Notes: generated by a model not told the origin, from the sequence alone. A stretch of DNA of 64,000 nucleotides from Didymella arachidicola (GCA_016630955.3 CM049992.1:868001-932000); one strand, 5' to 3'. Numbered from the stretch's first letter, positions 39,265 to 51,133 are shown. A program made the numbers and translations.

Positions 39265-41220
39265 GTGCCTGTGCGTGACTTTTCGACTTTTACCTTCGGA
39301 CGGCCGACTGCTGCGTCTGTGGTCAGTACCATACAATGCCGCACTTTCTCCAGTACCTGTCCTTCCAGCGCTAGAAGGTCTTGGTTGCCATACAAGCAAC
39401 ACGCACAGAGAAAGCTCGATAGTCGGAGATCACCGACCGAGCAAACTGACCCAGCAGCACCAAATTCGCAATACCCACCAGACGCAGTCAAAGCTATACT
39501 AGGCAATCTCAAGATCCCTGTGTGGAAGCGGGCGACTATCACAAAGGTGAGGCACCACTTTGATGATGTGCAGTGGGCTGGGCAGAAAGATCGGAGGCTT
39601 CTTGTTCGGAAGATGAAGGTAGATACAGCTGAGGCGGCTTCTGGGGCTGAGGAGACGGAAGCGAGGAGAGGATCTGGCGGGAAGATGGTGTTGTACCGGC
39701 CTGGTGGGCTAGAGCCAACGTTCCCCATATCCCATACCTCACCTCAGCCAACCCCAAACAACCACCTCACGAGAAGTGGAAATGCCCGGTGCAAACACGA
39801 CAAACGCACCATATCCATATCCCCCAAACGACCAGACACCATCGTCAACGAATGGGACCTGGACGTAAGCACGTGGGGACAGTCCTCGCGCAGCTTCTCC
39901 ACGACCAACAGCCTCGCCAAACACAAAGTCTATCCCAACCACACAAGAAGGAAGAAGAAACGGCAGCTGAAGCGCGCCGAGCAGGGCTTACCTCCCGTGC
40001 TACGCCCAGTCGCAGCGCCTCCGCGGCCACTCATAAGGAAGGTTGATTTCAGCGAGAACGAGCATGAGCCCGCGACCTTACAGGATGACCGCACGATTCG
40101 AGTCCGCAAGCTCTTCGATGCACGAAACCCCCTCACTCCACCAAAGAAACCCACACCCCGAAGCCGCACGCCCATCCGCGCACACATCCCCAAACTTACA
40201 CCGCAGACGACCACGACCGCTAATAAATCCGGTCTCCCACGCCTCCTGCGCCAACTCAGCGGCGCCGTCGCACCGCGGCAACCGCACGAGCGCGCCAACG
40301 GAGAAGCAGCCCAGGACTTCGCCAAGCTGGAGCAGTTCCTGTGGAGGGCGTACTACAGAATCGCGAGAAGCGTGCGCAAAATCTCCAAAGCGGTGCCGCC
40401 GCCGCCGAAGGGCTTAAAACCCGCGCGGACCAAGGAAGAGGTAAAGCTAGTCAGGAAAATCCCCACGGACGCCCCGGGGAAATTCGCACAGCAGTGCTTC
40501 GAGGATATGCAGAAGACGGGGAGATACATCGCGATGCTCACGCAGCAGTTGGGTTCTATCACGGGGCTGGCGGGTCGTGAGATGCCAACGTGGATCGCCG
40601 GACGAAGGCAAAGACTTGTTGGGTCCCCGTCTCGAAGCACGGGAACGAGACTCCGCATATACACCCCCGGCCTCAGAACCCCGCATCGCAACCCATCGGG
40701 GTTGGAATTCACTATGCGGCACTTCCCCCTCAATCCTCGCACGTCTACTACGAGCGACTCCACGCCCGAGAACACCTCATCCCCCGCACCACCATCAGCC
40801 TCAACCGACCAAGATATTCCCTTCAGCACCCTCCTAAACAAAGCAACACAAGTCCTCAGACACACCCTCCTCCTCGCCGCGCAGACCCGCGCCCTGCTCC
40901 CCAGCGCGCCCCTCCCCATAACGCCGCACTTCACACGCATCAAACCGCGGTCCCGCACATCCCGCATGCCGACGCGCTCGACGCTGGAAAAACAACGCCA
41001 AACGCGCCGCAGCCGCGCAGTGCGTTTGCGTCGTGTACCCCTCGGGGGCTGGAAACGCGTTTCCAAGTACTTTTCGCCGGGGCGCGGGGTGAGGGTTAGG
41101 AAGAGGGGTTATGCTAGAAGAGGAGGGGGGGTGGTGAGGAAAGTGGTGAGGAAGAGGAGGAGGACGGGGGGGTTACTGGGGGATGTGGAGGGGTGGCTGA
41201 CTGGGGTGGGGAGGGACTAA
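39265..41220 (+). CDS. Basic conserved fungal protein, possibly mitochondrial; 5' end uncertain
   Basis: The frame is open for about 650 codons to a stop at 41218-41220. The first in-frame ATG comes about 115 codons in (KMKVDT), and upstream the frame begins at a GTG just after a stop. The stretch before that Met reads like a mitochondrial presequence (CRTFSSTCPSSARRSW) followed by a conserved-looking block (AVKAILGNLKIPVWKRATIT). A 5' exon or a splice from the ATG at 39263 is therefore likely. The protein is very rich in Lys, Arg and Pro and ends in a strongly basic tail (RKRGYARRGGGVVRK). I do not recognise the family. A spliced segment around 39717-39780 is also possible. Confidence 0.5.
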   Translation: MPVRDFSTFTFGRPTAASVVSTIQCRTFSSTCPSSARRSWLPYKQHAQRKLDSRRSPTEQTDPAAPNSQYPPDAVKAILGNLKIPVWKRATITKVRHHFDDVQWAGQKDRRLLVRKMKVDTAEAASGAEETEARRGSGGKMVLYRPGGLEPTFPISHTSPQPTPNNHLTRSGNARCKHDKRTISISPKRPDTIVNEWDLDVSTWGQSSRSFSTTNSLAKHKVYPNHTRRKKKRQLKRAEQGLPPVLRPVAAPPRPLIRKVDFSENEHEPATLQDDRTIRVRKLFDARNPLTPPKKPTPRSRTPIRAHIPKLTPQTTTTANKSGLPRLLRQLSGAVAPRQPHERANGEAAQDFAKLEQFLWRAYYRIARSVRKISKAVPPPPKGLKPARTKEEVKLVRKIPTDAPGKFAQQCFEDMQKTGRYIAMLTQQLGSITGLAGREMPTWIAGRRQRLVGSPSRSTGTRLRIYTPGLRTPHRNPSGLEFTMRHFPLNPRTSTTSDSTPENTSSPAPPSASTDQDIPFSTLLNKATQVLRHTLLLAAQTRALLPSAPLPITPHFTRIKPRSRTSRMPTRSTLEKQRQTRRSRAVRLRRVPLGGWKRVSKYFSPGRGVRVRKRGYARRGGGVVRKVVRKRRRTGGLLGDVEGWLTGVGRD

Positions 41221-41591
41221 CTCACTGTGTTGTGTTATGGGGAGGAGACGGGCCGAGTTGGGGGTGATGGTAGGTGTACGAAGAGGTAGAGAAGATGAGG
41301 AGGGAAGTGATTCACGACACGCGGTTGCAACACAACAATGCGTGGCGTGCGGACTGTGGCGATGGCCTGTTTGAGACCGCATTCGATTCCAAAATTTGGC
41401 AATGAAGAGTTTTGGGTCACCGCGGTCTCACAGATACGAAAACGTAGTCATTGTACTTTTATAATTCATATACCAATCTGCTTCTCCTCAACGCCACCAC
41501 ACCGCTCAAACCCCAAAAACACACCAGCTCGCCATCTCGCTATAACACCCTACAGCCTGGCCGTCAGAACCTGATCGGGGCCCGGGCGTGG
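41221..41591. other. Convergent 3' region
   Basis: This is the interval between the 3' ends of two convergent genes. I see nothing beyond presumptive untranslated sequence. Confidence 0.45.
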
Positions 41592-43105
41592 TCACTCGCG
41601 CATATTCACGACGCAGCGGATACAATCACCAGCCTTCATATCGCTGAACGCCTGGTTGATCTTATCGAGCGGCTGGCGATGGGTAATGAACTCGTCGACC
41701 TTGAGGTCGCCGTTCATGTAATCTGCTACGAGACCGGGGAGTTGGGTGCGGCCCTTGACGCCGCCAAACGCGCAGCCTTTCCAGACGCGGCCGGTGACGA
41801 GCTGGAATGCTAGGTAGGGTTAGCAGGGGGTTTTTGTTTGATGTTTTGGGGGTTGAGGGGACATACGGCGTGTGGAGATTTCCTGGCCGGCGGCTGCGAC
41901 GCCGATGACGATTGACTCGCCCCAGCCCTTGTGGCAGGCTTCGAGCGCGGCGCGCATCACGTTGACGTTGCCTGTGCAGTCGAAGGTGTAGTCGCAGCCG
42001 CCGTCTGTCATTTCGATGAGTTTCTCCTGGATGCTCTGGGAGCCGAGCTTGGTGGGGTTGACGAAGTCGGTGGCGCCGAATTTCTTGGCCCATTCCTCCT
42101 TGGAGTCGTTTACGTCGACGACGATGATCTTGCCGGCTTTGTTCTTGACGGCACCCTGGATCACGGAGAGTCCGACGCAGCCAGCGCCGAAGACGGCGAC
42201 GTTGGAGCCCTCCTCGACACCGCCCTTTCCTGCGGTGATGACGGCGGCGCCGTAGCCGGTTGTGATGCCGCAGCCGAGCAAGCAGGTGCGGTCCATGGGG
42301 GCCTTCTCGGTGATGGCGACGACAGAGATGTCTGCGACGACGGTGTACTGGGAGAATGTGGAGGTTCCCATGAAGTGGAGGAGGTCCTTGCCCTTGCACT
42401 TGAAGCGCGAAGTGCCGTCGGGCATGACACCCTTACCTTGTGTTGCGCGGATCTTGCCACAGAGGTTGGTCTTGCCGGACTTGCAGAACTTGCACTCCTT
42501 GCACTCGGGTGTGCTGGGGCTATTAGCAGTCGTCGAGCGCTTCGTTTCAAGTACATACTAGAGGGCAACGACGTGATCACCGGGCTTTACATTTGTGACG
42601 CCCTCACCAACGGACTCGACAATACCAGCACCCTCATGCCCGAGGACAATGGGGAAAGCACCCTCGGGGTCCTTGCCGGACAGTGTGTAGGCGTCTGTGT
42701 GGCAGACACCAGTGTAGTAGATCTCAATGCGGACCTCGTGGGCCCTGGGTGGGAGCACCTCGACATCCTCAATGGAAAGGTCCTTGCCGGCTTCCCAGGC
42801 AACAGCGGCCTGTTTCGATTAGCACGGATGATCGGCAATTCTCCAACTTCTGTTTCGATTCTCCGCGTCTTCCGCTGCAAGGTGCTGTCTGTTCGCCTGC
42901 GGATCCGCAAGTGCCAAGCTTGCGGATAGCAACGTCACAGGGTGTAATTGAGCGCACACAACGAGACTGAAGAGTGTGAAGCTTCAGGACGTACCTTGCA
43001 GGTGATGGTCTATGCAATTGTCAGCTTCATGATTCAAGTAATGGTGTTGTGGTGTTGCTGTTGCTGTTGCTGTTGACGTACCTTGCCAACGGTATCGGCG
43101 GGCAT
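41592..43105 (-). CDS. SFA1: S-(hydroxymethyl)glutathione dehydrogenase / class III alcohol dehydrogenase
   Basis: Five exons fit with exact phase: 43105..43082, 43009..42995, 42809..42559, 42513..41867 and 41809..41592, giving 384 aa, the family length. The first two exons are only 24 and 15 bp and encode MPADTVGK and TITCK. Catalytic-zinc ligands lie in GVCHTDAYT and GHEGAG. The structural-zinc lobe is CKECKFCKSGKTNLC, and the NAD site is GAGCVGL. The enzyme oxidises the spontaneous adduct of formaldehyde and glutathione to S-formylglutathione, and also reduces S-nitrosoglutathione, in the cytosol. A TATA box lies about 130 bp upstream. The 185-bp third intron is long for this window. Confidence 0.95.
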
Positions 43106-44124
43106 TGTGACGGTGCGATGAACTCAAAGGGTATCTAGACGTGAGGAATACAGTCTCAAGTTTGCAGAGACGGGTGAAGAGGAGAAGGGAGGAAAACTAG
43201 TAGCTACTCCAAGCTGCGGAAGGGCTCCCGACCTTTTTATAGAAGGTGTGGGGTATCTCCGAACAGCAACGGCGTCATCTGCCCCTCCGCGCCAGGGCCC
43301 CTCATTCGCGGCGGAGGCTCGGTGTCTGTCGCGCAATGCTCGCCTCAAGAGGCTGAAGTTCGCGCCGCACTCGGATCAGGCGCATCTGCTGGGCGCTGGA
43401 GAGCCGCTGCTGACAATTGGCGGACTGGGCAGCGCGCTCGGGAGTTGTTAACCACATGGGGGGAAGCTGGAGCCGTGCAGCGCGCTGGGTCGCGTTGTGA
43501 TGAGGCGCGTCGGGTTAAGTTGCTCCTTTCGGTTGATGAACACGGCTGTTCTATATAACAATACCGTCTTGGGCCTGTTGAGCGTGTGACAATACTGTTT
43601 CGTTGTTACGGGGATTTCAAAGTCTTCTCCGACTATCTAATCTTGAGGAAGTTGAACTGTCACACGACGCTCTCCGGTCTCTGCTACCGAGCACGAGCAA
43701 TACAAGACAGGGAGGCAGACCGATATCATGCAGCTGCAGCTGTAGCAGATACAATGTCGGCCAGCCTTCACGTGATATTGAGCACGAGCATGTTCTCCAG
43801 TACTGCATACAACCTCCATTCTACGTGACGACCACCAAGACGGCCTCGGGACGTGGAGGTCGAAGATGTGGCTTGGCTGATATCACTAGCGCGTGGAGCT
43901 CAATGCTATTGATCGGCAGCAGCTTCATGGCGGATCTCATTGCGACTCCGTGACCCGCGAGCACCATCGCCCGAAAGACAGCGTGCTCGTTGAGACCTGG
44001 TCATGAACACGACAAACGCGCTGCAAGCTCGCGCGCGTCATAGCAAGCCCCACTAGAGCTACACAAACCATCTGCAGCTTCAACACCGCCTGCATCAACA
44101 CTGACCACACAACGACTGACCAGA
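43106..44124. other. Divergent intergenic region between SFA1 and HCS1
   Basis: There are no genes here. The SFA1-proximal part holds its promoter. The rest has only short open frames on both strands. Confidence 0.4.
43234..43241 (-). promoter_or_regulatory. TATA box of SFA1
   Basis: On the minus strand this reads TATAAAAA, about 130 bp upstream of the SFA1 start at 43105. Confidence 0.45.
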
Positions 44125-46768
44125 ATGCCAAACCCGACAGATATCCCGGCCTTCGCCGCTTCTCAGCTCACGCTGCTCGATGCTGAGCTCAAAGCAGAGC
44201 TCGCAGAAACAGACGCCCTCCTCTCCTCGCACACCCCAACTGCCCTCGCCCGCGGTGGCCTCGCGATCCTCAACCTCAATGTCTCCTCCGTACGGACCGG
44301 CATGGGCGGCAAGACTATCGTGGAGCTGGCCCTCGACCCCGCAGTCGTCACCAAAGGTGCCAAGCCAGAGATGCCCGAGCACGGCATACGAGTCGGAGAC
44401 ATTGTGGCGGTTGCAGACCAGCCGGCAGGCAGCGCGAAGAAAACGGAGAGGAAGGAGCTAGAGAAGAAGGGTGCAGAGGGCGTTGTGCTGCGAGTGAGGC
44501 GCGAGAACGTCGAGGTGGTGCTGGACAAGGAAGACGCTGATGTGCCCGGCGGGAGTAAGCTGTGGATGTCAGTCTCGTTCACGCGGCGTATGCACATGGA
44601 GTGTAGGCTGATGCATGATGTAGAGTCAAATTGGCGAATGATGTCACCTACAAGAGGTACGCGTTCGCAGCAATACAAGAGATTTTGTCAAAGACCGCAT
44701 ACTCATCCATACCAGGATGAACCAAACCATGACCAGACTGCAGAAGTTCGAGGAGCAGGAGTATACTCCATTTATGAGGGTACTGTTCGGACAAGGCTCG
44801 CCCACACCTCTCCCTTCTGACCTTAACGACCCCTCCAGCCCGCTGCACAAGCTGGAGTTCAACGACCTAAACCTGAACGACAGCCAGAAGGAGGCTATCA
44901 GGTTTGCTCTAGCCTCTCGCGAACTCGCACTGATCCACGGTCCACCGGGCACAGGGAAGACACATACATTGATCGAGCTCATACTGCAACTACTGAAGCA
45001 GAACCTTCGCCTCCTTGTGTGTGGTCCATCCAACATATCAGTAGACAACATCGTTGAGCGCCTTGCGTCTCACAAAGTCAACATGGTGCGACTCGGTCAC
45101 CCAGCTCGCCTTTTGCCATCCGTGCTGAACCACTCATTGGATGTTCTGACACGCACGTCAGAGGCCGCAGCCCTCGTCCAGGATGTGCGGAAGGAGATGG
45201 ACGACAAGCAAGCCTCGATACGCAAAACGCGCAACGGCAGGGAGAAGAAGCAAATCTACACCGAGCTGAAAGAGCTGCGCCGAGAGTACCGTGAGCGCGA
45301 GAAGGGCTGCGTGAGCAATCTTGTTGGGAGCGCCAAAGTGGTTCTGGCAACACTGCATGGCGCCGGTGGCTTTCATCTCAAGGGCCAGGAGTTCGACGTC
45401 GTCATCGTCGACGAAGCAAGCCAGGCGCTCGAAGCACAATGCTGGGTTCCTCTCCTGTGGGTCAAAGCCAACAAGCTCGTTCTCGCAGGCGACCATCTGC
45501 AGCTGCCACCTACGATCAAGTCACTGAATTCGAAGGAGTCAAAAGCTAGTAAGAAAGCCGCTACGAGCGTGAAGGAAGATGCTTCGGGCGTCAGCAAAAC
45601 TCTCGAGACCACGCTCTTCGACCGCCTCCTCGCCCTCCACGGCCCGAGTATAAAACGCATGCTTACGACGCAATACCGCATGCACGAAGTCATCATGCGC
45701 TTTCCATCCGACGCACTCTACGACTCTAAACTCATCGCCGCAGACGCAGTGAAAGACCGTCTGCTCACCGATCTATCCTACGAGGTGCAAGAAACAGACG
45801 ACACGAAAGAGCCGCTGGTGTTCTGGGACACGCAGGGCGGCGATTTCCCTGAAAAACTCGAGGACGAAGGCACCATCGGCAAGGGCGGGAAGGGCATGAA
45901 TCTCGGGGACAGCAAAAGCAACGAGGCCGAAGCGGCGCTCGTGAAGATGCATGTAGGCAATCTGATTGCGGCCGGTGTTAGAGAGGAGGACGTTGCGGTT
46001 ATTACGCCGTACAATGCGCAGGTATGTCGAATTTCCCTAATTCATGCGACGGACTGCGATCTTGGCTGCGTGTCTGGAGATCTGCTCGCCTGTCGATATG
46101 ACACGGTACGGCCGCGCCGATCCGTACATCAATGTGGGCGATGGGATCCCTGTCCGCCATACTTCCCTCACTGTCTTACCTTACACGACTGACTGTTGGA
46201 CGTAGCTAGCGCTGCTCGCCGGTCTGCTGAAGGAAAAGTACCCACGCCTGGAGCTCGGGTCTGTCGATGGGTTCCAGGGCCGCGAGAAAGAAGCTGTCGT
46301 TGTGAGCACAGTGCGCAGCAATTCAGAGCATGAAGTCGGATTCTTAGGCGAGAAGAGGAGACTCAATGTCGCCATGACACGGCCGAAGAGACACCTCTGC
46401 GTGATCGGCGACAGCGACACGATTAGCAAGTACGTACACCCTTCCCTACACCGCCTGCATTGCAAGTAAAGATGGCTTCTGGGTGGTGGGCTGGACGTAG
46501 ACCGCATAGGCGGGGAGACTGAAACGCGGTGGTGAAGAGGTGATGGCGCACGTCCTGACAGGGCCCATCCTGCACCTGCAAGCCACGCTTGCTGCTTCCC
46601 CTCGCTGCCGTTTCTGTCGTGTCACGCATCTGCACGCGCCGCCCAAAGCACGCTGCTAACGCACATCTCAGGGGCAGTGCGTTCTTGAAGCAGTGGATGG
46701 AGTATCTCGAGGAGAACGCTGATTTGCGGTATCCGAATCTGGCGGATGTATACACCGGCGGGGAGTAG
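44125..46768 (+). CDS. HCS1: DNA helicase A / SMUBP2-like SF1B helicase
   Basis: Five exons fit in phase: 44125..44567, 44624..44656, 44716..46021, 46206..46429 and 46672..46768, giving 700 aa. The N-terminal part holds the beta-barrel region typical of the Upf1-like group. The helicase core has Walker A GPPGTGKT (about residue 234), motif II DEASQA (about 391), motif III GDHLQLPPT, motif IV-like TTQYRMHE (about 477), motif V VDGFQGREKE (about 614) and motif VI LNVAMTRPKRHLCVIGD (about 645). Yeast Hcs1 is a 5'-3' helicase that copurifies with DNA polymerase alpha; IGHMBP2/SMUBP2 is the animal relative. Exon 2 is only 33 bp. Introns 3 and 4 (184 and 242 bp) are long for this genome. Confidence 0.92.
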
Positions 46769-48504
46769 CACACGCAGCGGTAAGAGAGCTGGGGTTCCCA
46801 GGTCGATACTGTGGAGAGAGCCAACGCAGATGCAAGGCTGTGGAGGTGTTGAGAGGCGAGGACAAGCGAGACAGGCCGAGATGCTGCAGCAGAGTGGAAC
46901 TCACCCTTGGCGGAGATTTGCGCATCATGCATCGATTGGTGTTGAGGGCAGCGGGGTCAACGGCCAGCGGCCAGCTTCAGTCCATTCGACAGCTATACTG
47001 TGTGCAGCTGGAGGGCCAGGCCTGTCAAGATCACCGGTGTAAGTCGCGGTGTAAAAGCCAGAGGCCTTGAAAAGGCGGCGCGATAGGCGAATTGCGGGCA
47101 AGCGAGGCTCTGCTTTCGCTGCATGATGAGGAGGAGAGTGCAGAAGCGCTAAAGATTACCTGCAGAAGACTTGGCCTATGGGGTAGCGAACAGCCAGCAC
47201 ACCCAGCTGGCTGCAAACAAACTCACGAGATACGGTACGCTAGGCTGTCCCGATCGCCCAAATCGTACCATGCTCGCTCTCGCAGTTGTAATGGTGTAAT
47301 AGCTGCTTGCGTCGAGTCGCGTTCGTCGACGCCAAAGCTATCGAGCGTTGAGCCCCCAATATCGCCTGTGCGGCCACGTTTTATGCGTTCACGAGCCGCA
47401 CCAGCACACGGCGCACAGCGGGAATTCGTCATTCGTGTCTCAGCGCTGCGGTCGAGCTGCTCGAACGGCCCACGGTTGCACGCGCGAGGACCGATCCTGT
47501 TCCTCAGGCTGTCACTCGGTGCCTGGGGGTTCAGCGCTGTCCAATGCGCGTCGCTGGCGCGCCGGACATGGACGTCTACAGCCCCTGCTCAAACGCTAGA
47601 TGCATAAGCAGCAGTTTGACATGCACTAGCCGCCGCCGCACACACCACCCAGACTGCTCTCTTGGGAAGCCCATCGCAACGCGACCACGAGCGAACCCGC
47701 GTAGGGTGTAAGCTGTGGCGCCACGTTGGCTTTTTGGAGTCCGCTCTGTGCTGGAGCTGCCCTGGAAAGCGTGTGAGAAGTCCCCGGCGCTGCTGCACCG
47801 AGCCTGTTCCGGCGAAGCGTGCTGTTTCAGACGTCGATAGCACACGCCTCGCTACCGCCATCCGCACCACCGACTGCGTGGGTGTCAGTGCTTGGTATCG
47901 ATTGGAAGGCTCGTACCGCGTTGCCTGCGCAAATTGCAGCTGCGAGAGCCTTTTGCCGGGGCTTGGAGCTGCTGCTACGGTGCTATTAGAGAAGACGTTT
48001 GTCGCAGATGTCGGTCATGACCCCTCTTCCATCTCATGCCCCTGCTACATGACGCTGCTGTTTGATACTTATTCCTCCCACCCCTTCATCTCTCTGACGT
48101 CTGCTGTTCTGCTTCTGTCACTCGTTTTCAAATCCGCTTCTTTCTTATACTACTCTTAGCCTTTCCAAACTGCGCGACTGCTTTCAGAGCCAGCGCTAGG
48201 GTACATAGACCAGTCCGTTCCGCATTGTTAGCCATCTGTTTCATTCACGAGTACTGCGTCGACATCGCTTGGCCCACGCCTTTCCGCTGCACTGGGATAC
48301 CCTTTTGATGTGCAGTTACCCAAGAGTACTTTTCCTGTTCGCGCATTGGTGATGCTGGGAAACGGTGGCTCGTACTACAGTACTCGCTAGGGTGACCTTG
48401 CAATATCTGCGCGAGCGCAATCTAATCTGCATAAGGTCCGCATAAGGTCATCTGCAAGTAATCCCCACAGTCTGCTCTATTAGAGCAGCAGAACGCTGCT
48501 ACGC
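46769..48504. other. Gene-free stretch of 1.7 kb
   Basis: I recognise no gene or mobile-element end. Open frames up to 171 codons (for example 47092-47607, plus) overlap others on both strands and have no domain. This probably contains the promoter of the next gene, including a pyrimidine-rich stretch near 48020-48160. Confidence 0.4.
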
Positions 48505-50736
48505 ATGCACCTGCGAGAGAACTCTGTCGCCGTCAAGATGAGCCTGCAGGGCGGTTTGCAGCGCCCCAGGAGCGCGAGCTGGAAAGTCGAGGCCATTCGG
48601 CGCGGCGATCTGAAGATCAGTGGGCCAATACCTATTGAAGAAGACACACCACTGAGCGACGAGGAAGAGAGGCAGTTTGCTGAGCAACGCGGCGAGAAGC
48701 GGCAGGAAGATGCTTTGGACGTACTTCCGGCGCCGCAACACACCATACGACAGGTTTCTAACTCGCAAGGAACATTACGGCCAGAGGACGGCACAGAGGA
48801 GATTGCTATGAAAACGACGAGCCAGGATCAGGACTTTGCTCGACAGGAACTGGAGCTGCACGACCAGCATCCGGCTCGTTCGCCGCTCAGATCACCGCTG
48901 GGAATGCATCCGACAGAAGGCTTTGTTGCGAGTCAGAGGGAGAGCGTGTTCCAGCCCAGGTCACATACTCCTCCTACGCCGCTCCGCGCGACGCCGGACA
49001 GTACTTCTCAGTCGAATATGACGGCCAATACGAAAAAGCAGAAACGGAAAAGCGGCATCAGGGGTGTATTCCGCAAGATGTTTGGGCGCAAAGATAGTCG
49101 AGGTGAATCACAGGAGCGTTCACAAGAGCGCAATGCGGAGCGCAACGAAGAAACCGCGCGCAGGGGGCATAGCTATCACCACAGCGTACGTGATGACGGT
49201 CGACTCAGTGATGAGCTATACACTAATACTGTTCAGGACCCTGGCATGTTGCAAAAGTCGCAGACCGCACCACAACAACCACCGACGCCGAATGCACAGC
49301 GGATATCAGATCTGACTGTGAAGGAACTGCAGCCTCCACATCCGCTGCATGCTCTGCCCTACCCGATGAATGTGAACGCATCGCCAGAAAGCCCTCCGCA
49401 TGAGTATCTTAGATTCGACTTTCAACGACCCGATCTAGGATCCCGGAGAGCAACACTGCCAAACCTGACCGGCGGCGTAGCTCAGCGACACAGTCTGGAT
49501 GAACCACGAGGTCGGCTTTCGACTTGGGAAGAGCGAGAGGATGAGGCTCCGCCATCGCCAGGCATTGGTATTGCGCTATCAAGTCCACCGCACGCCCCGC
49601 AACCTACCATGAAAGACAGGAGGAGATCGAGAAGTGCAGGCGCTTTGCGAGAGCTTGCCAAGGCAAATTCCTCCAGCGAAGCCAAACCGAGCAGGACCGA
49701 TGTGATCAAGAGCTGGAGGGAGAGTAGCGCTTCGGCGAGCGTGCATAGCCAAAACACAAGGCCGCAGACTGCCCACACAGTGGAGACGGTACGAGACGTC
49801 TACAGCAAGAGCCCTACCGTGCAGGAAGCCGAGTCCATCCACGAAGGCATGAGCGCAACCCTCGTAGGCCCCGACGACCTCACGCCTCTCGAGCCCACAC
49901 CGTACGCTCAGGACCCAACTACCCCCGAGCAACCAGCCCCTCGAGCCCACGACTGGGAAACACCAGAGCACCCACCCGTATCAGCCTTCAACTTCGGCGA
50001 CCTCGAACCCAGAAGTCCCGGTTCGCACCCAGAGACGCTCGCGCAACTCGAAGGGCCCCCGCTCCCCTCGCGCAGCCCCAAGCGCCTCAGCGTAGAAGAC
50101 CGCGTGCAACACCTCGAATCCAACGTCGACGCGCTCGAATCCTCCCTACGCCGCATCTCGCAGCACAACAACCAGCGCCAAACCATCATCCTCGAGTCCG
50201 CGCCCCGCACCCTCCGAACACGCACACGCTCCACTTCCCGCTCCGTCTCGCAGGTCAGCATCCACCAGCGCGACCCCGTCCCGACAAGCACCCTCGCCTT
50301 CGAATCCAGCCCGCCCTCCCCACCACTAACCCACACCGAGGACGCTCAACCCGCGCCGTGCACCAAGGAACCCACCGAGTGGAAGGACCTCCAGCACCAG
50401 CTCCACAGCGAGCGCACCGCGCGCCTCGCACTCGAATCCCGCGTTCTCTCGCTGCAGCACGACGTCGAGCAGCTCTCGTCGCTGGTCGCGCGCCTCGTCC
50501 GCTCCGTAACGCTGAATGCAACGAGTCCCAGGTATCCCACCCCCAGCCCCGATAGCGTCCATCTCGGCAGCGAGGACCGTATGCCGACGCCGCGACAAGG
50601 GTGGTATGGCGCGCGCCGGCAGGAGACGGAGGATAGTGAGGTTGTGAGTCCAGAGGGCGAGGTGTGGGCGACGCCCAAGGAGGGGAGTTTTGAGGATCAG
50701 AGAACGCAGTATTTTGAGGGGGTGAGTAGGGGGTAA
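48505..50736 (+). CDS. Large disordered protein with C-terminal coiled coil, function unknown
   Basis: A single-exon 743-aa protein. The second Met at 48538 (MSLQGGLQRP) is an equally good start. It is mostly low-complexity and Ser/Pro/Glu/Arg-rich. Points that look conserved are the N-terminal ASWKVEAIRRGDLKISGPIP and a basic patch KQKRKSGIRGVFRKMFGRK (about residue 175-195), which could bind membranes or nucleic acid. The C-terminal third has heptad-like stretches (VEDRVQHLESNVDALESSL and LALESRVLSLQHDVEQLSSL) that predict a coiled coil. Many SP/TP sites suggest phosphorylation. I do not recognise the family; scaffold or cytoskeletal roles are only guesses. Confidence 0.7.
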   Translation: MHLRENSVAVKMSLQGGLQRPRSASWKVEAIRRGDLKISGPIPIEEDTPLSDEEERQFAEQRGEKRQEDALDVLPAPQHTIRQVSNSQGTLRPEDGTEEIAMKTTSQDQDFARQELELHDQHPARSPLRSPLGMHPTEGFVASQRESVFQPRSHTPPTPLRATPDSTSQSNMTANTKKQKRKSGIRGVFRKMFGRKDSRGESQERSQERNAERNEETARRGHSYHHSVRDDGRLSDELYTNTVQDPGMLQKSQTAPQQPPTPNAQRISDLTVKELQPPHPLHALPYPMNVNASPESPPHEYLRFDFQRPDLGSRRATLPNLTGGVAQRHSLDEPRGRLSTWEEREDEAPPSPGIGIALSSPPHAPQPTMKDRRRSRSAGALRELAKANSSSEAKPSRTDVIKSWRESSASASVHSQNTRPQTAHTVETVRDVYSKSPTVQEAESIHEGMSATLVGPDDLTPLEPTPYAQDPTTPEQPAPRAHDWETPEHPPVSAFNFGDLEPRSPGSHPETLAQLEGPPLPSRSPKRLSVEDRVQHLESNVDALESSLRRISQHNNQRQTIILESAPRTLRTRTRSTSRSVSQVSIHQRDPVPTSTLAFESSPPSPPLTHTEDAQPAPCTKEPTEWKDLQHQLHSERTARLALESRVLSLQHDVEQLSSLVARLVRSVTLNATSPRYPTPSPDSVHLGSEDRMPTPRQGWYGARRQETEDSEVVSPEGEVWATPKEGSFEDQRTQYFEGVSRG

Positions 50737-51133
50737 AGGAGCTAAAGTACGCATTGGCCAAAGTACGCAGTACGGCTTTCGAGAGATGATTTGTTTTGTT
50801 TTTTTTTTGGTTTGGGGGGGTGATTGTTTGATTGAGGCACAGCGTGGCGTTTTTGGGGGCGGGATGATGGCTACGTTCTTGACTATAGTTACCTTTTAGT
50901 TTCGCACTTGATTTATACTTCTTCATTATCGCAAGCAGTCTCGGGGACAACGATTTGTGGGTGAGAGACGTGGCTTGATTGCCTCTCACTGCTGTGCTTG
51001 CTTCCTGTTCGAGGGCAACAGCAAACAGTCAATTTCAAAATCAACCTCACTCGAGGCCGCAGCAACCTCCGACCTACAGTCTGCCCTCTACCGTTGCCGT
51101 CTGCGTCCAACTTGTGCCTTCAGCTCAAAGGCA
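50737..51133. other. Intergenic region before the SET gene
   Basis: This holds homopolymer T and G runs (about 50793-50820) at the 3' side of the coiled-coil gene, then presumptive promoter and leader sequence of the SET-domain gene. No gene was seen. Confidence 0.4.

Noticed and set aside
38787..39728. A 313-codon minus-strand frame across two plus-strand genes
   Set aside because: It spans the 3' end of one gene and the 5' part of the next on the opposite strand, without any recognisable domain.
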